This document shows, piece after piece, positions 45,378 through 55,035 of a DNA stretch of 64,000 nucleotides. The stretch covers positions 124,001 through 188,000 of the forward strand of contig NZ_JANHMQ010000005.1 of assembly GCF_024609325.1 (NCBI RefSeq), in the 5' to 3' direction. A model generated the notes under the pieces. The model saw only the letters and a list, made by a program, of their open reading frames with translations. It was not told the DNA's origin and did not search any database. Position 1 is the stretch's first letter; every line of letters starts with the position of its first letter. Source of the stretch: Geothrix fuzhouensis. Its GTDB lineage: Bacteria > Acidobacteriota > Holophagae > Holophagales > Holophagaceae. The translations under genes were made by a program, and so were the position numbers.

Positions 45378-45822
45378 AAAAAGGCAGTTTATCAAGAGCC
45401 TGCCGAATCCCGACCTCACGAGTGGTCTCCCGGTCAATCGGTCCTTTGACTTTTTAATGTATGACATTCAAATAGAAAATACCAGCATTGATTGTTTTAT
45501 TAAACACATGAAAATCACTAGGCAAATACTTCTGAATTTCGCGGAGTCCTCCCAGAACTAAGGCAGCCAGAACCAGCTCCCGATGAGGCGGTTTTTGGCC
45601 CACTGGAACGGTTTGGACACAAAGGGCCCGCAACCGGCCTCGTCCTTTTTGTGGCACATCACAAATGGGCACATCTGGCCGAATGGAAAAACGATAGTCA
45701 CAAGTCTCTTTTTTCTGGCGTTTGCACTGGTATTTCAACCTTATTAGAAGATTGAATGTTCTACCCTCAAGTCATCTGAGATTCCCCAGCGGGTCCATCC
45801 GTCGTTAAACCCGAGTCGCCCC
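45378..45822. other. AT-richer non-coding gap upstream of the polysaccharide locus
   Basis: About 440 bases. The stretch 45440-45540 is much richer in A+T than the flanks (TTGATTGTTTTATTAAACAC) and contains no plausible gene. The remainder has mixed composition. The promoter of the plus-strand sugar genes probably lies here; I could not assign boxes. Confidence 0.5.
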
Positions 45823-47766
45823 ATGCCCACTCATCGCTCCCTTCTGCGCCACCCCCGCCTTCGGCAGGCCGTTAAGCTGACCCTCGACCTCCTTCTGGCA
45901 GGCGCAGCCTGGACCACCAGTGAGCGGTTCCTGTCCGTGGGGCAGCCCATCGCCTGGCACTTGGGGGCCTGGGTCGCTTTGAGCGGGTTGGCCAACCTTG
46001 GCTTCAACCTCACCCGCCAGCAGTACCGCTACATCGGCTTCCGCGACACCCTGCGCCTGATCGGCGCCTCCCTCACCCTCTGCCTGTCGGCCCTCATCCT
46101 CGGCCACCTCACCAGTGAGCTCGAAGGCGCCCTCAGCTTCGACACGCTCTTCACCGCCAGCCTCGCCACCGCCGTGGCCTGGGCACTCGGGCGCGCCGCC
46201 GTCCGGGCCCGGTACGAGCGCATCCTCAAGGAAACCGCCGCCAAGGGCCCTGCAGCCCTCCAGCGCACCCTCATCGTGGGGGCCGGTCGGGCCGGGCTCC
46301 TCGTCGCCCAGGAGATCCAGCGGCATCCCGAGCTGGGCAGCCAGGTCATCGGCTATGTGGACGATGCTTTCGACAAGCAGGGCATCCTCCTGCAGGGCCT
46401 CCCCGTGATGGGCCCATCCCGGCTGCTCCGCACCCTCATCGCCGACCACCGCATCACCCAGGTGGTGCTGGCCATTCCCAGCGCGAACGGGGCCACCCTC
46501 CGCCGCCTGCGGGAGGCGGCCCAGACCACCGGCGTCCGCATCAAGACCGTGCCGGGCATCTCCGAGCTGCTGGGCCCCATGACCTGGAAACCCGAGCTGC
46601 GTGACATCTCCATCGAGGACCTGCTGCGCCGCGAGCCCATCCAGCTCGACCAGAGCGCCCTGGGCAGCATCCTCGAGGACGCCACCGTGCTCATCACCGG
46701 CGCCGGCGGCTCCATCGGCAGCGAACTGGCCCGCCAGGTGGCCGCCTTCCGCCCCGCCCGGCTCATCCTGCTCGGCCGTGGCGAGAACAGCCTGTGGGAG
46801 ATCGAGCGCAACCTCCGCGCCCTCTTCCCCAACCAGGGGCTTGCCGTCGAGCTCTGCGACATCCGCCACACCAACCGCCTGCGGCACGTCTTCGAGCGCT
46901 GGCGACCGCAGGTGGTGCTCCACGCCGCCGCCCACAAGCACGTGCCCTACCTCGAGGCCCACCCCGAAGAGGCCGTCAACAACAACATCTTCGGCACCGA
47001 GCGGGTGCTGGACGCGGCCCTGGCCGTGGGCGTCCACACCTTCGTGAACATCTCCACGGACAAGTCCGTCAACCCCACCAATGTGCTGGGGGCCTCCAAG
47101 CACATCGCCGAGGGCCTGGTGCTCCGCGCCGCCCGGCGCGCGCCCGCGGGCGCCCACTACGTGAGCGTGCGCTTCGGCAACGTGCTGGGCAGCCGGGGCA
47201 GCGTCATCCCCATCTTCCGCCAGCAGATCCAGGCTGGCGGCCCCCTCACGGTGACCCACCCGGACATGATCCGCTACTTCATGACCATCCCCGAGGCCAG
47301 CCAGCTGGCCCTGCAGGCCGGCATCCTGGGCGACACCGGTAAGGTCTACGTCCTGGACATGGGCGAGCCCGTCCGCATCGTGGATCTGGCCACGGACATG
47401 GCCCGCCTCTCGGGCCTGGTGCCCGGCCGGGACATCGAGGTGAAGTTCACCGGCATCCGGCCCGGCGAGAAGCTCTTCGAAGAGCTGTTCTCCGCCCAGG
47501 AGGAATCCCGCACGGACGTCCACCCCAAAGTCCTGGACGCCCACCTCCAGGAGCCGGAAGAGGCCCTGTTCGAACAAGGCCTGGATGGCCTGCGCCTGGC
47601 CATGGAAGAAGACGAAGGCCGGCGACAGACCCAGATGCTGCGCTGGTTGCGCCGCCTGGTGCCCACCTACACCCCCTCCGCCCTGGGGCTCGGCCGGTAC
47701 GCCGAAGAGAACCGCGATCCTCGCCGCTCCGGTGCCAACCCCGTCTACATCGGCGGCGACTCTTAG
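45823..47766 (+). CDS. Membrane nucleotide-sugar 4,6-dehydratase (WbpM/PglF-like)
   Basis: A 647-residue protein with several N-terminal helices (~residues 15-110), a CoA-binding-like Rossmann fold (LIVGAGRAGLLVAQEI near 150) and a C-terminal extended-SDR dehydratase domain starting VLITGAGGSIGSELARQ near 288. The catalytic segment is STDKSVNPTNVLGASKHIAE, where the usual Tyr is replaced as in the whole PglF/WbpM group. The product would be a UDP-4-keto-6-deoxy-GlcNAc. With the aminotransferase, phosphoglycosyl transferase and acetyltransferase next door it fits bacillosamine-type synthesis. Confidence 0.9.
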   Translation: MPTHRSLLRHPRLRQAVKLTLDLLLAGAAWTTSERFLSVGQPIAWHLGAWVALSGLANLGFNLTRQQYRYIGFRDTLRLIGASLTLCLSALILGHLTSELEGALSFDTLFTASLATAVAWALGRAAVRARYERILKETAAKGPAALQRTLIVGAGRAGLLVAQEIQRHPELGSQVIGYVDDAFDKQGILLQGLPVMGPSRLLRTLIADHRITQVVLAIPSANGATLRRLREAAQTTGVRIKTVPGISELLGPMTWKPELRDISIEDLLRREPIQLDQSALGSILEDATVLITGAGGSIGSELARQVAAFRPARLILLGRGENSLWEIERNLRALFPNQGLAVELCDIRHTNRLRHVFERWRPQVVLHAAAHKHVPYLEAHPEEAVNNNIFGTERVLDAALAVGVHTFVNISTDKSVNPTNVLGASKHIAEGLVLRAARRAPAGAHYVSVRFGNVLGSRGSVIPIFRQQIQAGGPLTVTHPDMIRYFMTIPEASQLALQAGILGDTGKVYVLDMGEPVRIVDLATDMARLSGLVPGRDIEVKFTGIRPGEKLFEELFSAQEESRTDVHPKVLDAHLQEPEEALFEQGLDGLRLAMEEDEGRRQTQMLRWLRRLVPTYTPSALGLGRYAEENRDPRRSGANPVYIGGDS

Positions 47767-47847
47767 CCCCAGGCCCCGAAATCGCCCACCCGTTTGGCCG
47801 TCACAACATCCCCCGCCGCGCCTACGGCCGTTTGCCGGAGTCCTCCC

Positions 47848-49044
47848 ATGCCGCACACCTTCCCCCCCTGGCCCGCCTACGCCGAGGATGAAGTCGAAGC
47901 CGTGACCCGGATCCTCCGCAGCGGCAAGGTGAACTACTGGACCGGTCAGGAAGGCCGGGCCTTCGAGCGGGAGTATGCCGAGGCCGCCGGCTGCCATTAC
48001 GGCGTGGCCCTCATGAACGGCACCGCCGCCCTGGAGCTGGCCATCCGCGCCCTGGACCTGCCCGCCGGGTCGGAAGTCATCACCACCCCCCGCACCTTCA
48101 TCGCCAGCGCCAGCGCGGCCGTGGCTCAGGGCTGCGTCCCCGTGCTGGCCGATGTGGATCCCGACAGTGGGAACCTGACGGCCGAATCCATCGCCCAGGT
48201 GATCACTCCGAAAACCCGCGCCATCATCGCCGTGCACCTGGCGGGCTGGCCCTGCGACATGGATCCCATCATGGAGCTGGCCGAGCGGCACGGGCTGAAG
48301 GTCATCGAAGACTGCGCCCAGGCCAACGGTGCCACCTACAAGGGCCGCCCAGTCGGCGGGCTCGGCCACGTGGGGTGCTTCTCCTTCTGCCAGGACAAGA
48401 TCATCACCACCGGCGGCGAAGGGGGCATGCTCACCACCAACGATGAGCAGGTCTGGCGCCGGGCCTGGGAGTACAAGGACCACGGCAAGAGCTTCGACGC
48501 CGTCTACCACCGCGAACACGCGCCCGGGTTCCGCTGGCTGCACGAATCCTTCGGCACCAACTGGCGCATGACGGAAATCCAGGCCGTCATCGGGCGCCTG
48601 CAGCTCCTCAAGCTGGATGAGTGGACCAGCCTCCGCCGCCAGAACATGGACTACCTCCTGGACGCCCTGGAGGGCCACCCGGCGCTGCGGGTCCCCCGAC
48701 CTGGGCCCGGCTTCGGCCACGCGGCCTACAAGGCCTACGTCTACGTCCGCCCCGAGCAATTGCAGGAAGGCTGGAACCGCGACCGCATCATGATCGAGGT
48801 CGCCAACCAGGGCCTCCCCTGCTTCAGCGGCAGCTGCGGCGAGATCTACCGGGAGGAGGCCTTCACCGGCGCCGGCCTGGGCCCTGAAGCGCCCCTGCCT
48901 GTGGCTCAGCAGCTGGGCGAGACCAGCCTGATGTTCCAGGTCCACCCTGGCCTGAAGGAGAGCCACCACGACATGCTGCTCCGGGCCCTCCGGGGCGCCC
49001 TGCAGGCCGCCATGGATGACAGCTTCGCCGAGGCCGCTGGCTGA
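47848..49044 (+). CDS. DegT/DnrJ/EryC1-family sugar aminotransferase (PglE-like)
   Basis: A 398-residue PLP enzyme that aminates the 4-keto sugar. The PLP-binding lysine is Lys184 in FCQDKIITTGGEGGM; the phosphate site is MNGTAALELAIRAL and the Asp ring contact is in VIEDCAQANGA. GGAG lies upstream of the ATG at 47848. Next to the dehydratase and the PglC/PglD-like genes it is most likely the UDP-4-keto-sugar aminotransferase of the pathway. Confidence 0.9.
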   Translation: MPHTFPPWPAYAEDEVEAVTRILRSGKVNYWTGQEGRAFEREYAEAAGCHYGVALMNGTAALELAIRALDLPAGSEVITTPRTFIASASAAVAQGCVPVLADVDPDSGNLTAESIAQVITPKTRAIIAVHLAGWPCDMDPIMELAERHGLKVIEDCAQANGATYKGRPVGGLGHVGCFSFCQDKIITTGGEGGMLTTNDEQVWRRAWEYKDHGKSFDAVYHREHAPGFRWLHESFGTNWRMTEIQAVIGRLQLLKLDEWTSLRRQNMDYLLDALEGHPALRVPRPGPGFGHAAYKAYVYVRPEQLQEGWNRDRIMIEVANQGLPCFSGSCGEIYREEAFTGAGLGPEAPLPVAQQLGETSLMFQVHPGLKESHHDMLLRALRGALQAAMDDSFAEAAG

Positions 49045-49046
49045 TC

Positions 49047-49694
49047 ATGTATCCCTTCCTGAAACGCACCCTGGACCTCGGCGTCGCCCTGGTCCTCCTG
49101 CTCCTCCTGGCACCGGTCCTGGCCTTCACGGCTCTGCTGGTGCGCTGGAAGCTGGGGTCGCCGGTCTTATTCCGGCAGGAGCGCGCGGGCCGATTGGGCC
49201 ACCCCTTCACCATCTTCAAGTTCCGCACCATGACCGAGGCGCGGGATCCCGAAGGCCACCTCCTGCCCGACGGGGACCGGCTCACCCCCTTCGGCCAGTT
49301 CCTCCGCAGCAGCAGCCTGGACGAGCTGCCCCAGCTGCTGAACGTCCTCAAGGGCGATATAAGCCTCGTAGGCCCTAGACCCCTTCCCACACGCTATGTT
49401 CCGCGTTACACCCCCGAACAGCACCGCCGCCTCGACTGCCCGCCCGGCATCACCGGCTGGGCCCAGGTCAACGGGCGAAACATGGTGAATTGGGATACCC
49501 GCTTTGGCCTGGACACCTGGTACGTGGATAACCGATCCACGGCGCTAGACCTTCGCATCCTCGCCCTGACCTTCTGGCGGGTTATTTGTCGTACCGGCAT
49601 CAGCCAGAAGGGCCAAGCCACCATGACCGAATTCCGTGGAAAAAGCCCCGCCACTCCCCAAACCAATATCACTCCTCGTCGGGAGTCCGCATGA
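49047..49694 (+). CDS. Phosphoglycosyl transferase (PglC-like sugar transferase)
   Basis: A 215-residue monotopic membrane enzyme that moves a sugar-phosphate from UDP-sugar to undecaprenyl phosphate, starting glycan assembly. After the re-entrant helix (FLKRTLDLGVALVLLLLLAP) the family motifs follow: FKFRTMTEARD, SSLDELPQLLNVLKGDISLV, GPRP and GITGWAQVNGRN. The small size without extra N-terminal helices is PglC-like. Its stop overlaps the next ATG (ATGA). Confidence 0.92.
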   Translation: MYPFLKRTLDLGVALVLLLLLAPVLAFTALLVRWKLGSPVLFRQERAGRLGHPFTIFKFRTMTEARDPEGHLLPDGDRLTPFGQFLRSSSLDELPQLLNVLKGDISLVGPRPLPTRYVPRYTPEQHRRLDCPPGITGWAQVNGRNMVNWDTRFGLDTWYVDNRSTALDLRILALTFWRVICRTGISQKGQATMTEFRGKSPATPQTNITPRRESA

Positions 49695-50344
49695 AACGCG
49701 TGGCCATCATTGGCGCCGGTGGTTTCGCCCGTGAAGTCGCGTGGCTTATCAGCGATATCAATGCCGTTACGCCGGCTATTGATCTAGTATGCCACCTCGT
49801 CAGTGACCTGGACCATGCCACTGGCCCGCATACGGGTGGCATGGTCATTCACGATTTTTCGTGGCTAGAGGAAAACCAATCCAAAGTCGACGGTCTGGTA
49901 ATGGGGATCGGCACCCCTTCCACCAAGTTCCGATTGGTCACGGAGCTTAGGAGCAGGTTTCCCGAGAAGACGTGGCCAAACCTCATCCACCCTAGCGTCC
50001 TGTTCGATGCCGGTTCGACACGATTTGGAATGGGCGTGGTCCTCTGTGCCGGAAGCATTGCCACCGTAAACACGTTCTTCGATGACTTCGCGATGGTCAA
50101 TCTGAAGTGCACCATTGGGCACGAATCCACCATCGGACCTTATTCGGTACTCAACCCCACGGTAAACATCTCTGGGAACGTAACATTGGGTGAACAAGTT
50201 CTGGTGGGAACCGGGGCCCAGGCTCTTCAGAATCTCAGGATCGGCAGTAGAGCCACCATCGGTGCCGGTTCAGTCGTCACCAAGGATGTTCCAGATGGGC
50301 TAACCGTGGCAGGCGTACCGGCCAAACCACTGCATAAAACCTGA
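49691..50344 (+). CDS. Sugar O/N-acetyltransferase (PglD-like, left-handed beta-helix)
   Basis: A 217-residue enzyme. A short Rossmann-like N-domain (RVAIIGAGGFAREVAWLI) precedes hexapeptide repeats such as SGNVTLGEQVLVGTGAQAL and GSRATIGAGSVVTKDVP. The catalytic His is in IGHEST. In bacillosamine synthesis PglD acetylates the 4-amino group made by PglE. The base composition drops here relative to the three genes before it. It is the last plus-strand gene; the locus turns to the minus strand after 50390. Confidence 0.88.
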   Translation: MKRVAIIGAGGFAREVAWLISDINAVTPAIDLVCHLVSDLDHATGPHTGGMVIHDFSWLEENQSKVDGLVMGIGTPSTKFRLVTELRSRFPEKTWPNLIHPSVLFDAGSTRFGMGVVLCAGSIATVNTFFDDFAMVNLKCTIGHESTIGPYSVLNPTVNISGNVTLGEQVLVGTGAQALQNLRIGSRATIGAGSVVTKDVPDGLTVAGVPAKPLHKT

Positions 50345-50389
50345 AGGCCCACACTCAGTTGAGCATCGTGGTGACCAGTGGTGCCGGAT

Positions 50390-51487
50390 TCATCGGCCCC
50401 CAGCCTCGCGCACGCAGGCCAGTGTGAGCAACAGATCCTGGATCTCTTGAGATTCAAGACGCTTAGCATTGTGGGAGTGGTACTCCTCAGCCTTGCTGTG
50501 CGCAGGATCTCCCTCCGTGAAGAACTTCCCGTAATTCAGATCTCTGGTATCGGCAGGCACGCGGTAGAAGTCCCCCATGTCCTCCGCCCGGGCCATCTCT
50601 TCTCGGGAAACCAGGGATTCGTACAGCTTTTCCCCATGCCGGGTGCCGATCACCTGGATGGGATTGTCCACCTTGAGCAGGCCCTTGATGGCCAGGGCCA
50701 GATCGCCGATGGTGGCAGCCGGGGACTTCCGGATGAAAGTATCCCCGCTGCGGCCATGCTCGAAGGCGAATTCCACCAGCTCCACCGCCACATCCAGGTG
50801 CATCAGGAAACGGGTCATGGCGGGATCCGTCACGCTGAGGGGCTTCCCCGCCTTGATCTGGTCCAGGAACAGGGGAATGACCGAGCCGCGGGAGGCCATG
50901 ACGTTGCCATACCGGGTCACCACGATGGTGGTCTGGCCTTCCTCGAGGTTGCGTGATTCCGCCACAGCCACCTTCTCCATGAGGGCCTTGGAAATGCCCA
51001 TGGCGTTGATGGGGTACACAGCCTTGTCCGTGCTGAGGCAAATGACCTTCTGCACCCCTTCCTGGATGCAGGCATTCAGCAGGTTGTGGGTGCCCATCAC
51101 ATTGGTGCGCACGGCCTCCGCGGGATAGAACTCACAGGAGGGCACCTGCTTGAGGGCCGCCGCGTGGAACACGTAGTCCACCCCCCGCAAAGCGGAGGCG
51201 ATGCCATGGGGTTCGCGTACATCACCGATGTAGTACTTGATGCGGCCATCGCGGTACTCGTGGCGCATGTCGTCCTGCTTCTTCTCATCCCGGCTGAAGA
51301 TGCGGATCTCATCAATATCGGACTGGAGATACTTGCGCAGAACCGCATTGCCGAAGGAACCGGTCCCACCCGTGATGAGCAGTTTCTTGCGCGAAAGACC
51401 GGCGATCGGGGGCACAGGCAACTCCACATCAAACGAAGGTAGTAACGACCTCCCAGCATGGCCGGTCGAGGAAGAAACAGGGATCAC
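50390..51487 (-). CDS. fnlA: UDP-GlcNAc 4,6-dehydratase/5-epimerase (FnlA/CapE-like)
   Basis: A 365-residue extended SDR, first enzyme of UDP-L-FucNAc synthesis. NAD loop LLITGGTGSFGNAVLRKYL, then FHAAALKQVPSCEFYPAEAV, the active-site stretch STDKAVYPINAMGISKALME and the family mark VTRYGNVMASRGSVIPLF. The start (GTG 51487) gives ~20 residues more than usual; a GTG at 51427 is an alternative. It is the last gene of the FucNAc set fnlB, fnlC, wbuB-like, fnlA on this strand. Confidence 0.88.
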   Translation of the reverse strand: MIPVSSSTGHAGRSLLPSFDVELPVPPIAGLSRKKLLITGGTGSFGNAVLRKYLQSDIDEIRIFSRDEKKQDDMRHEYRDGRIKYYIGDVREPHGIASALRGVDYVFHAAALKQVPSCEFYPAEAVRTNVMGTHNLLNACIQEGVQKVICLSTDKAVYPINAMGISKALMEKVAVAESRNLEEGQTTIVVTRYGNVMASRGSVIPLFLDQIKAGKPLSVTDPAMTRFLMHLDVAVELVEFAFEHGRSGDTFIRKSPAATIGDLALAIKGLLKVDNPIQVIGTRHGEKLYESLVSREEMARAEDMGDFYRVPADTRDLNYGKFFTEGDPAHSKAEEYHSHNAKRLESQEIQDLLLTLACVREAGGR

Positions 51488-51514
51488 ACTCTCCCTGAAT
51501 CTGCCCAGGTCGCA

Positions 51515-52732
51515 TTATCTGGTGGTAGCGAAAAGGGCCAGGAATGCTTCGGTTCCCACCTCGATCGAGAGGCGTTCCGCGTAAAAATGACGACCACGAT
51601 CTCCCAGCTTCGCCCGCGCCTCCGGTGGCAGTCGATGGAGCGCCAGGACGGCCTCCACGAGGGACTCTGGATGCTCTGGTTCGAAGTAAAAACCTGCTCC
51701 CGATTCGCGGACCAAGTCCGCACCATCGCCTCGGACCCCGCAAAGGATGGGGCACCCGATCGCAAGGTAGGTCTGAGTGCGGGATGGGATGGTGATTGCG
51801 AACAGTGGGTCGTTCTTTAGGTGAACCAGCAGGGCTTCCGCCCTGTGAAGGAGGGCGCCGATCTCCTGCACAGGGCGCCTCGGCAAGAATAGGACGTTCG
51901 TCAGGCCAAGCGAGGCGGCCCGGGCCTGCAAGTAGGGTTGTTCCACTCCGCCCCCCACTAGCACGAACTGGATGGCTGGCTCGATGATGCTGAGCATCTG
52001 AGCCGCATCCAGCACCACATCCAGGCCCTGCATCTTCCCCATGTTGCCTGCCATCACTACATTGAAGCGACCCTCCATGAGGGCCGCTTCATCGGGCCGG
52101 ATGACACCAGGCTGCGTCTGAATCTCGTCACACCAATTTGGAATGACTTCCACCTTCCCCTCCGGGACCCCGCGGGAGACCAGCACCTTCTTGAACCCGG
52201 GCGAGAGCACAGCAATCTTCGTAGCACGCCGGTACATAAAGCGGCACCAGGCGGCCACCATGGGAACCAAGCCTTTAAACCGCACCGGAAGCATCCCCGA
52301 GGCCATGATGGAATCCGGCCACAGATCCTGGATGTCCAGAACGAAGGGTGCGCGCCGGACCAGCCCGATGATCCAGGCCGGAAACCCGATTGGGGCATGG
52401 CCATGATACGCATAGATGACATCTGGTCTGCGTACTATCCAAGGACCGAGAATGGCGGCTGCACTGGCAAAACTTAGATAGTTGGCCATGCGACGAAAGC
52501 CCCCCGCATCATGGCTGGGGTACAGAGGAACCCGCAGGACCGTGATTCCATCAATCACTTCCCGCTGGAACAAACGCAGTCGATAGCCCGGATAGAACTC
52601 CCCACCGGGATAATTCGGGAACCCTGTCAAGACCTCCACCTCATGGCCTTGACGCACCAGTTCTTTGGCGAAAGGCAGCCCCTTGAGCATGGGCTCTGGA
52701 TCGAAGTACTGGGTCAACAGCAGGATGCGCAT
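51515..52732 (-). CDS. GT4-family glycosyltransferase, WbuB-like
   Basis: A 405-residue GT-B transferase: MRILLLTQYFDPEPMLKG, PFVLDIQDLWPDSIMASG, and the donor-side motif near AIGCPILCGVRGDGADLV. It resembles WbuB/WcaI-type enzymes that add L-FucNAc to lipid-linked sugar. The placement between fnlC and fnlA supports L-FucNAc as donor sugar. Fine specificity cannot be read from sequence. Confidence 0.85.
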   Translation of the reverse strand: MRILLLTQYFDPEPMLKGLPFAKELVRQGHEVEVLTGFPNYPGGEFYPGYRLRLFQREVIDGITVLRVPLYPSHDAGGFRRMANYLSFASAAAILGPWIVRRPDVIYAYHGHAPIGFPAWIIGLVRRAPFVLDIQDLWPDSIMASGMLPVRFKGLVPMVAAWCRFMYRRATKIAVLSPGFKKVLVSRGVPEGKVEVIPNWCDEIQTQPGVIRPDEAALMEGRFNVVMAGNMGKMQGLDVVLDAAQMLSIIEPAIQFVLVGGGVEQPYLQARAASLGLTNVLFLPRRPVQEIGALLHRAEALLVHLKNDPLFAITIPSRTQTYLAIGCPILCGVRGDGADLVRESGAGFYFEPEHPESLVEAVLALHRLPPEARAKLGDRGRHFYAERLSIEVGTEAFLALFATTR

Positions 52733-52747
52733 ACTCCCACGCTGCCT

Positions 52748-53875
52748 TCAGTACCGGCGCCACACCACACGGTTCACGTAGTCCGTATAGCTGAGGATCA
52801 CCCGGGCCACGGTCTGGCTCACGTGGGGCGCGTCATAGTCCGCCACGAGACGGGTTTGCCGGCCCTCTCGGCGGCCTGATTCCAGCAGGGCCAGGCCCTG
52901 ATCCACCCGGTCCCAGGCCAGGCCCGTCATCATCACGGCGCCTTCCTCCATGCCTTCGGGCCGCTCGTGAGCTTCCCGGAGGTTGAGGGCCGGCAGGTCC
53001 AGGATGGAGGCTTCCTCCGTGATGGTGCCGCTGTCGGACAGGACAGCCGCCGCTGACATCTGGAGCCTGATGTAGTCCAGGAAACCTAGCGGTTTCAGAA
53101 GCTCCACCAAGGGATCCAACCCGAGGCCCAACGCATCCAGTCGTGCCCGGGTGCGGGGGTGGGTGGACACGATGATCCGCCGCTTCCGGGTGGCGGCCAG
53201 CTGGTTGAGTGTTTCGACAAAGCGCCGGAGGTTTGCCTCCGCGTCCACATTCTCCTCCCGGTGGCAGCTCACCACGTAGTACCCACCGGAAGTCAGGGCA
53301 AGGCGGGCCAGGATGTCCGAGGCCTCGATGCGGGGCATGGCGTGGTGCAGTACCTCGTACATGGGGCTGCCGGTCTTGATGATGCGGTCCGGCGGCAGGC
53401 CCTCGCGCAGCAGGTTCTCCCGGGCCAGGGTGCTGTAGGGCAGGTTGATGTCCGCGGTGTGGTCCACGATTTTGCGGTTGGTCTCTTCGGGTACCCGGGC
53501 ATCGAAGCAGCGGTTCCCAGCCTCCATGTGGAAGATGGGGATCTTGCGGCGCTTGGCGGGGATCACGGATAGACAGCTGTTGGTGTCCCCCAGCACCAGC
53601 AGGGCATCCGGCTGGAAGGCCTCCAGCACGGGGTCGATGCGGGCGATGATGTTGCCGATGGTTTCGGCCAGCGAGCCGCCCACCGCTTCGAGGAAGTAAT
53701 CGGGCTTCCGCAGAGCCAAATCGTCGAAGAAGACCTGGTTCAGCTCGAAATCATAGTTCTGCCCCGTGTGGGCCAGGCGATGATCGAAATCCTGCTCCAG
53801 CCGGGCGATCACCCGGGATAGCCGGATGATCTCCGGGCGGGTTCCAACCACGGTGAGGACGCGCAATCGACTCAT
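52748..53875 (-). CDS. fnlC: Non-hydrolysing UDP-sugar 2-epimerase (FnlC/CapG, WecB family)
   Basis: A 375-residue enzyme of the WecB family: LRVLTVVGTRPEIIRLSRVI, LVLGDTNSCLSV, HMEAGNRCFDARVPEETNRK and LSDSGTITEEASIL. Within this cluster it most likely makes UDP-L-FucNAc by 2-epimerisation, the last step after FnlA and FnlB. Its start overlaps the stop of the previous gene by ATGA. Confidence 0.9.
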   Translation of the reverse strand: MSRLRVLTVVGTRPEIIRLSRVIARLEQDFDHRLAHTGQNYDFELNQVFFDDLALRKPDYFLEAVGGSLAETIGNIIARIDPVLEAFQPDALLVLGDTNSCLSVIPAKRRKIPIFHMEAGNRCFDARVPEETNRKIVDHTADINLPYSTLARENLLREGLPPDRIIKTGSPMYEVLHHAMPRIEASDILARLALTSGGYYVVSCHREENVDAEANLRRFVETLNQLAATRKRRIIVSTHPRTRARLDALGLGLDPLVELLKPLGFLDYIRLQMSAAAVLSDSGTITEEASILDLPALNLREAHERPEGMEEGAVMMTGLAWDRVDQGLALLESGRREGRQTRLVADYDAPHVSQTVARVILSYTDYVNRVVWRRY

Positions 53876-55035
53876 GGGTTCAGAATAACCGGCTCGGGAT
53901 AGGTGTCGGGATGAGCGGGGTCGAAGATCTCGTGGCTCCAGAAGAGGGTCAGCAAGTCGCGGTCGCCCACGTTGGTGATCTCGTGCGTGTGGAAGGTCGG
54001 CATGTCCACATAGCTGGGCTCAGCGCCATTGACCCGGAACACCTTCACCTCGTCGTCAAACAGGCGCCGGATGCGGATCTCCGCTTCGCCGTCCACCACC
54101 AGGAACCGCTCCACCTTGTGGTGGTGGTAGTGCCGCCCGCGCGTGATGCCCGGGTGCGTGGTGGACAGGAAGGCCTGCCCCCCGTGCTGGGACTTCACGG
54201 CTTCGAAGAGGCCACCCCGGGCATCCGTGTGGAGCTTCATGCGCACCGGATAGTGTTCTGGATACAGGTACGACCGGTAGGTATTGAAGAAGTCCAGGTC
54301 CAGGAGATCGGAAAGGTCGGGGATGATGCCCGCTTGATAGGTTTCATGCAAAGACCTAAGTCGGCCGAGGGCCTCTGACACCCGCATGGGCGCCCCCTCC
54401 ACACGAACCTGCCCAGAGGTGGTGCCATCCAACGCCAACTCCAGAAACCTCGCCGCCACCCGCTGGGCGTGGATCAGCTCCAGCTGGCCGTCCTGGATGA
54501 TCTGCGGTGCCTCGCCCTTGGCCAGCTGATGACAGAAGGTGGCGAAGCCGCTGTTGTAGAAGGGCCTTCCGCCTTCCCCGAACAGGTGTGGCAGGATCAC
54601 ATCCACGTAGCGGGCGCCCCGGGACTTGGCCCAGTTCTCCAAGATCTTCGACGCTTCGCGCTTGGAACGGCCGAAGGCGGTATCGCCGAGGGCGTGGATG
54701 GAATTGGCGAAAAGGATCGTGGGGGCGATACCCTGAAGATCCAGCGCAGCCGTGAGCTTTCGGGCCAACTCAATGTTGGTCTCATAGACCTCGGACTCGG
54801 GGCCACGGTTCATGCCCGCCAAATGAAGGACCACCGAAGGGGAGCCGGTCGCCTGCTCCAGGGATTCAGAAGACACAAAGTCCGTTTGGAATACCGGCGT
54901 TGAAGCAAGACCTGTGGCGTGTTTGAAATGGCAACGCAAATGCCAGCCGAGAAAGCCCTCAGCACCGGTGATGGCTATGGGAATTAAATCATTCGGCACA
55001 ACCCCCCGTTTCAGAATGTCCCTAGATTGTTCCAT
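53872..55035 (-). CDS. fnlB: UDP-sugar reductase with cupin domain (FnlB/CapF-like)
   Basis: A 387-residue protein with two domains, the CapF arrangement. The N-terminal SDR (IAITGAEGFLGWHLRCHFK) reduces a 4-keto sugar with NADPH; the C-terminal cupin reads GITRGRHYHHHKVERFLVV with conserved His metal ligands and ends MPTFHTHEITNVG. The ATG at 55035 (MEQSRD) is chosen; an earlier start at 55062 is possible. It overlaps the FkbM gene by 14 bases and fnlC by ATGA. Confidence 0.88.
   Translation of the reverse strand: MEQSRDILKRGVVPNDLIPIAITGAEGFLGWHLRCHFKHATGLASTPVFQTDFVSSESLEQATGSPSVVLHLAGMNRGPESEVYETNIELARKLTAALDLQGIAPTILFANSIHALGDTAFGRSKREASKILENWAKSRGARYVDVILPHLFGEGGRPFYNSGFATFCHQLAKGEAPQIIQDGQLELIHAQRVAARFLELALDGTTSGQVRVEGAPMRVSEALGRLRSLHETYQAGIIPDLSDLLDLDFFNTYRSYLYPEHYPVRMKLHTDARGGLFEAVKSQHGGQAFLSTTHPGITRGRHYHHHKVERFLVVDGEAEIRIRRLFDDEVKVFRVNGAEPSYVDMPTFHTHEITNVGDRDLLTLFWSHEIFDPAHPDTYPEPVILNP

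Noticed and set aside
45440-45560. Short A+T-rich open frame after the repeat
   Set aside because: No ribosome-binding site, no similarity to a known protein that I recognise, and composition expected of non-coding DNA.
45805-48969. A 1054-codon open frame on the minus strand opposite the dehydratase and aminotransferase genes
   Set aside because: It spans two well-supported genes and the gap between them and is rich in Gly, Ala, Asp and His without any recognisable motif.
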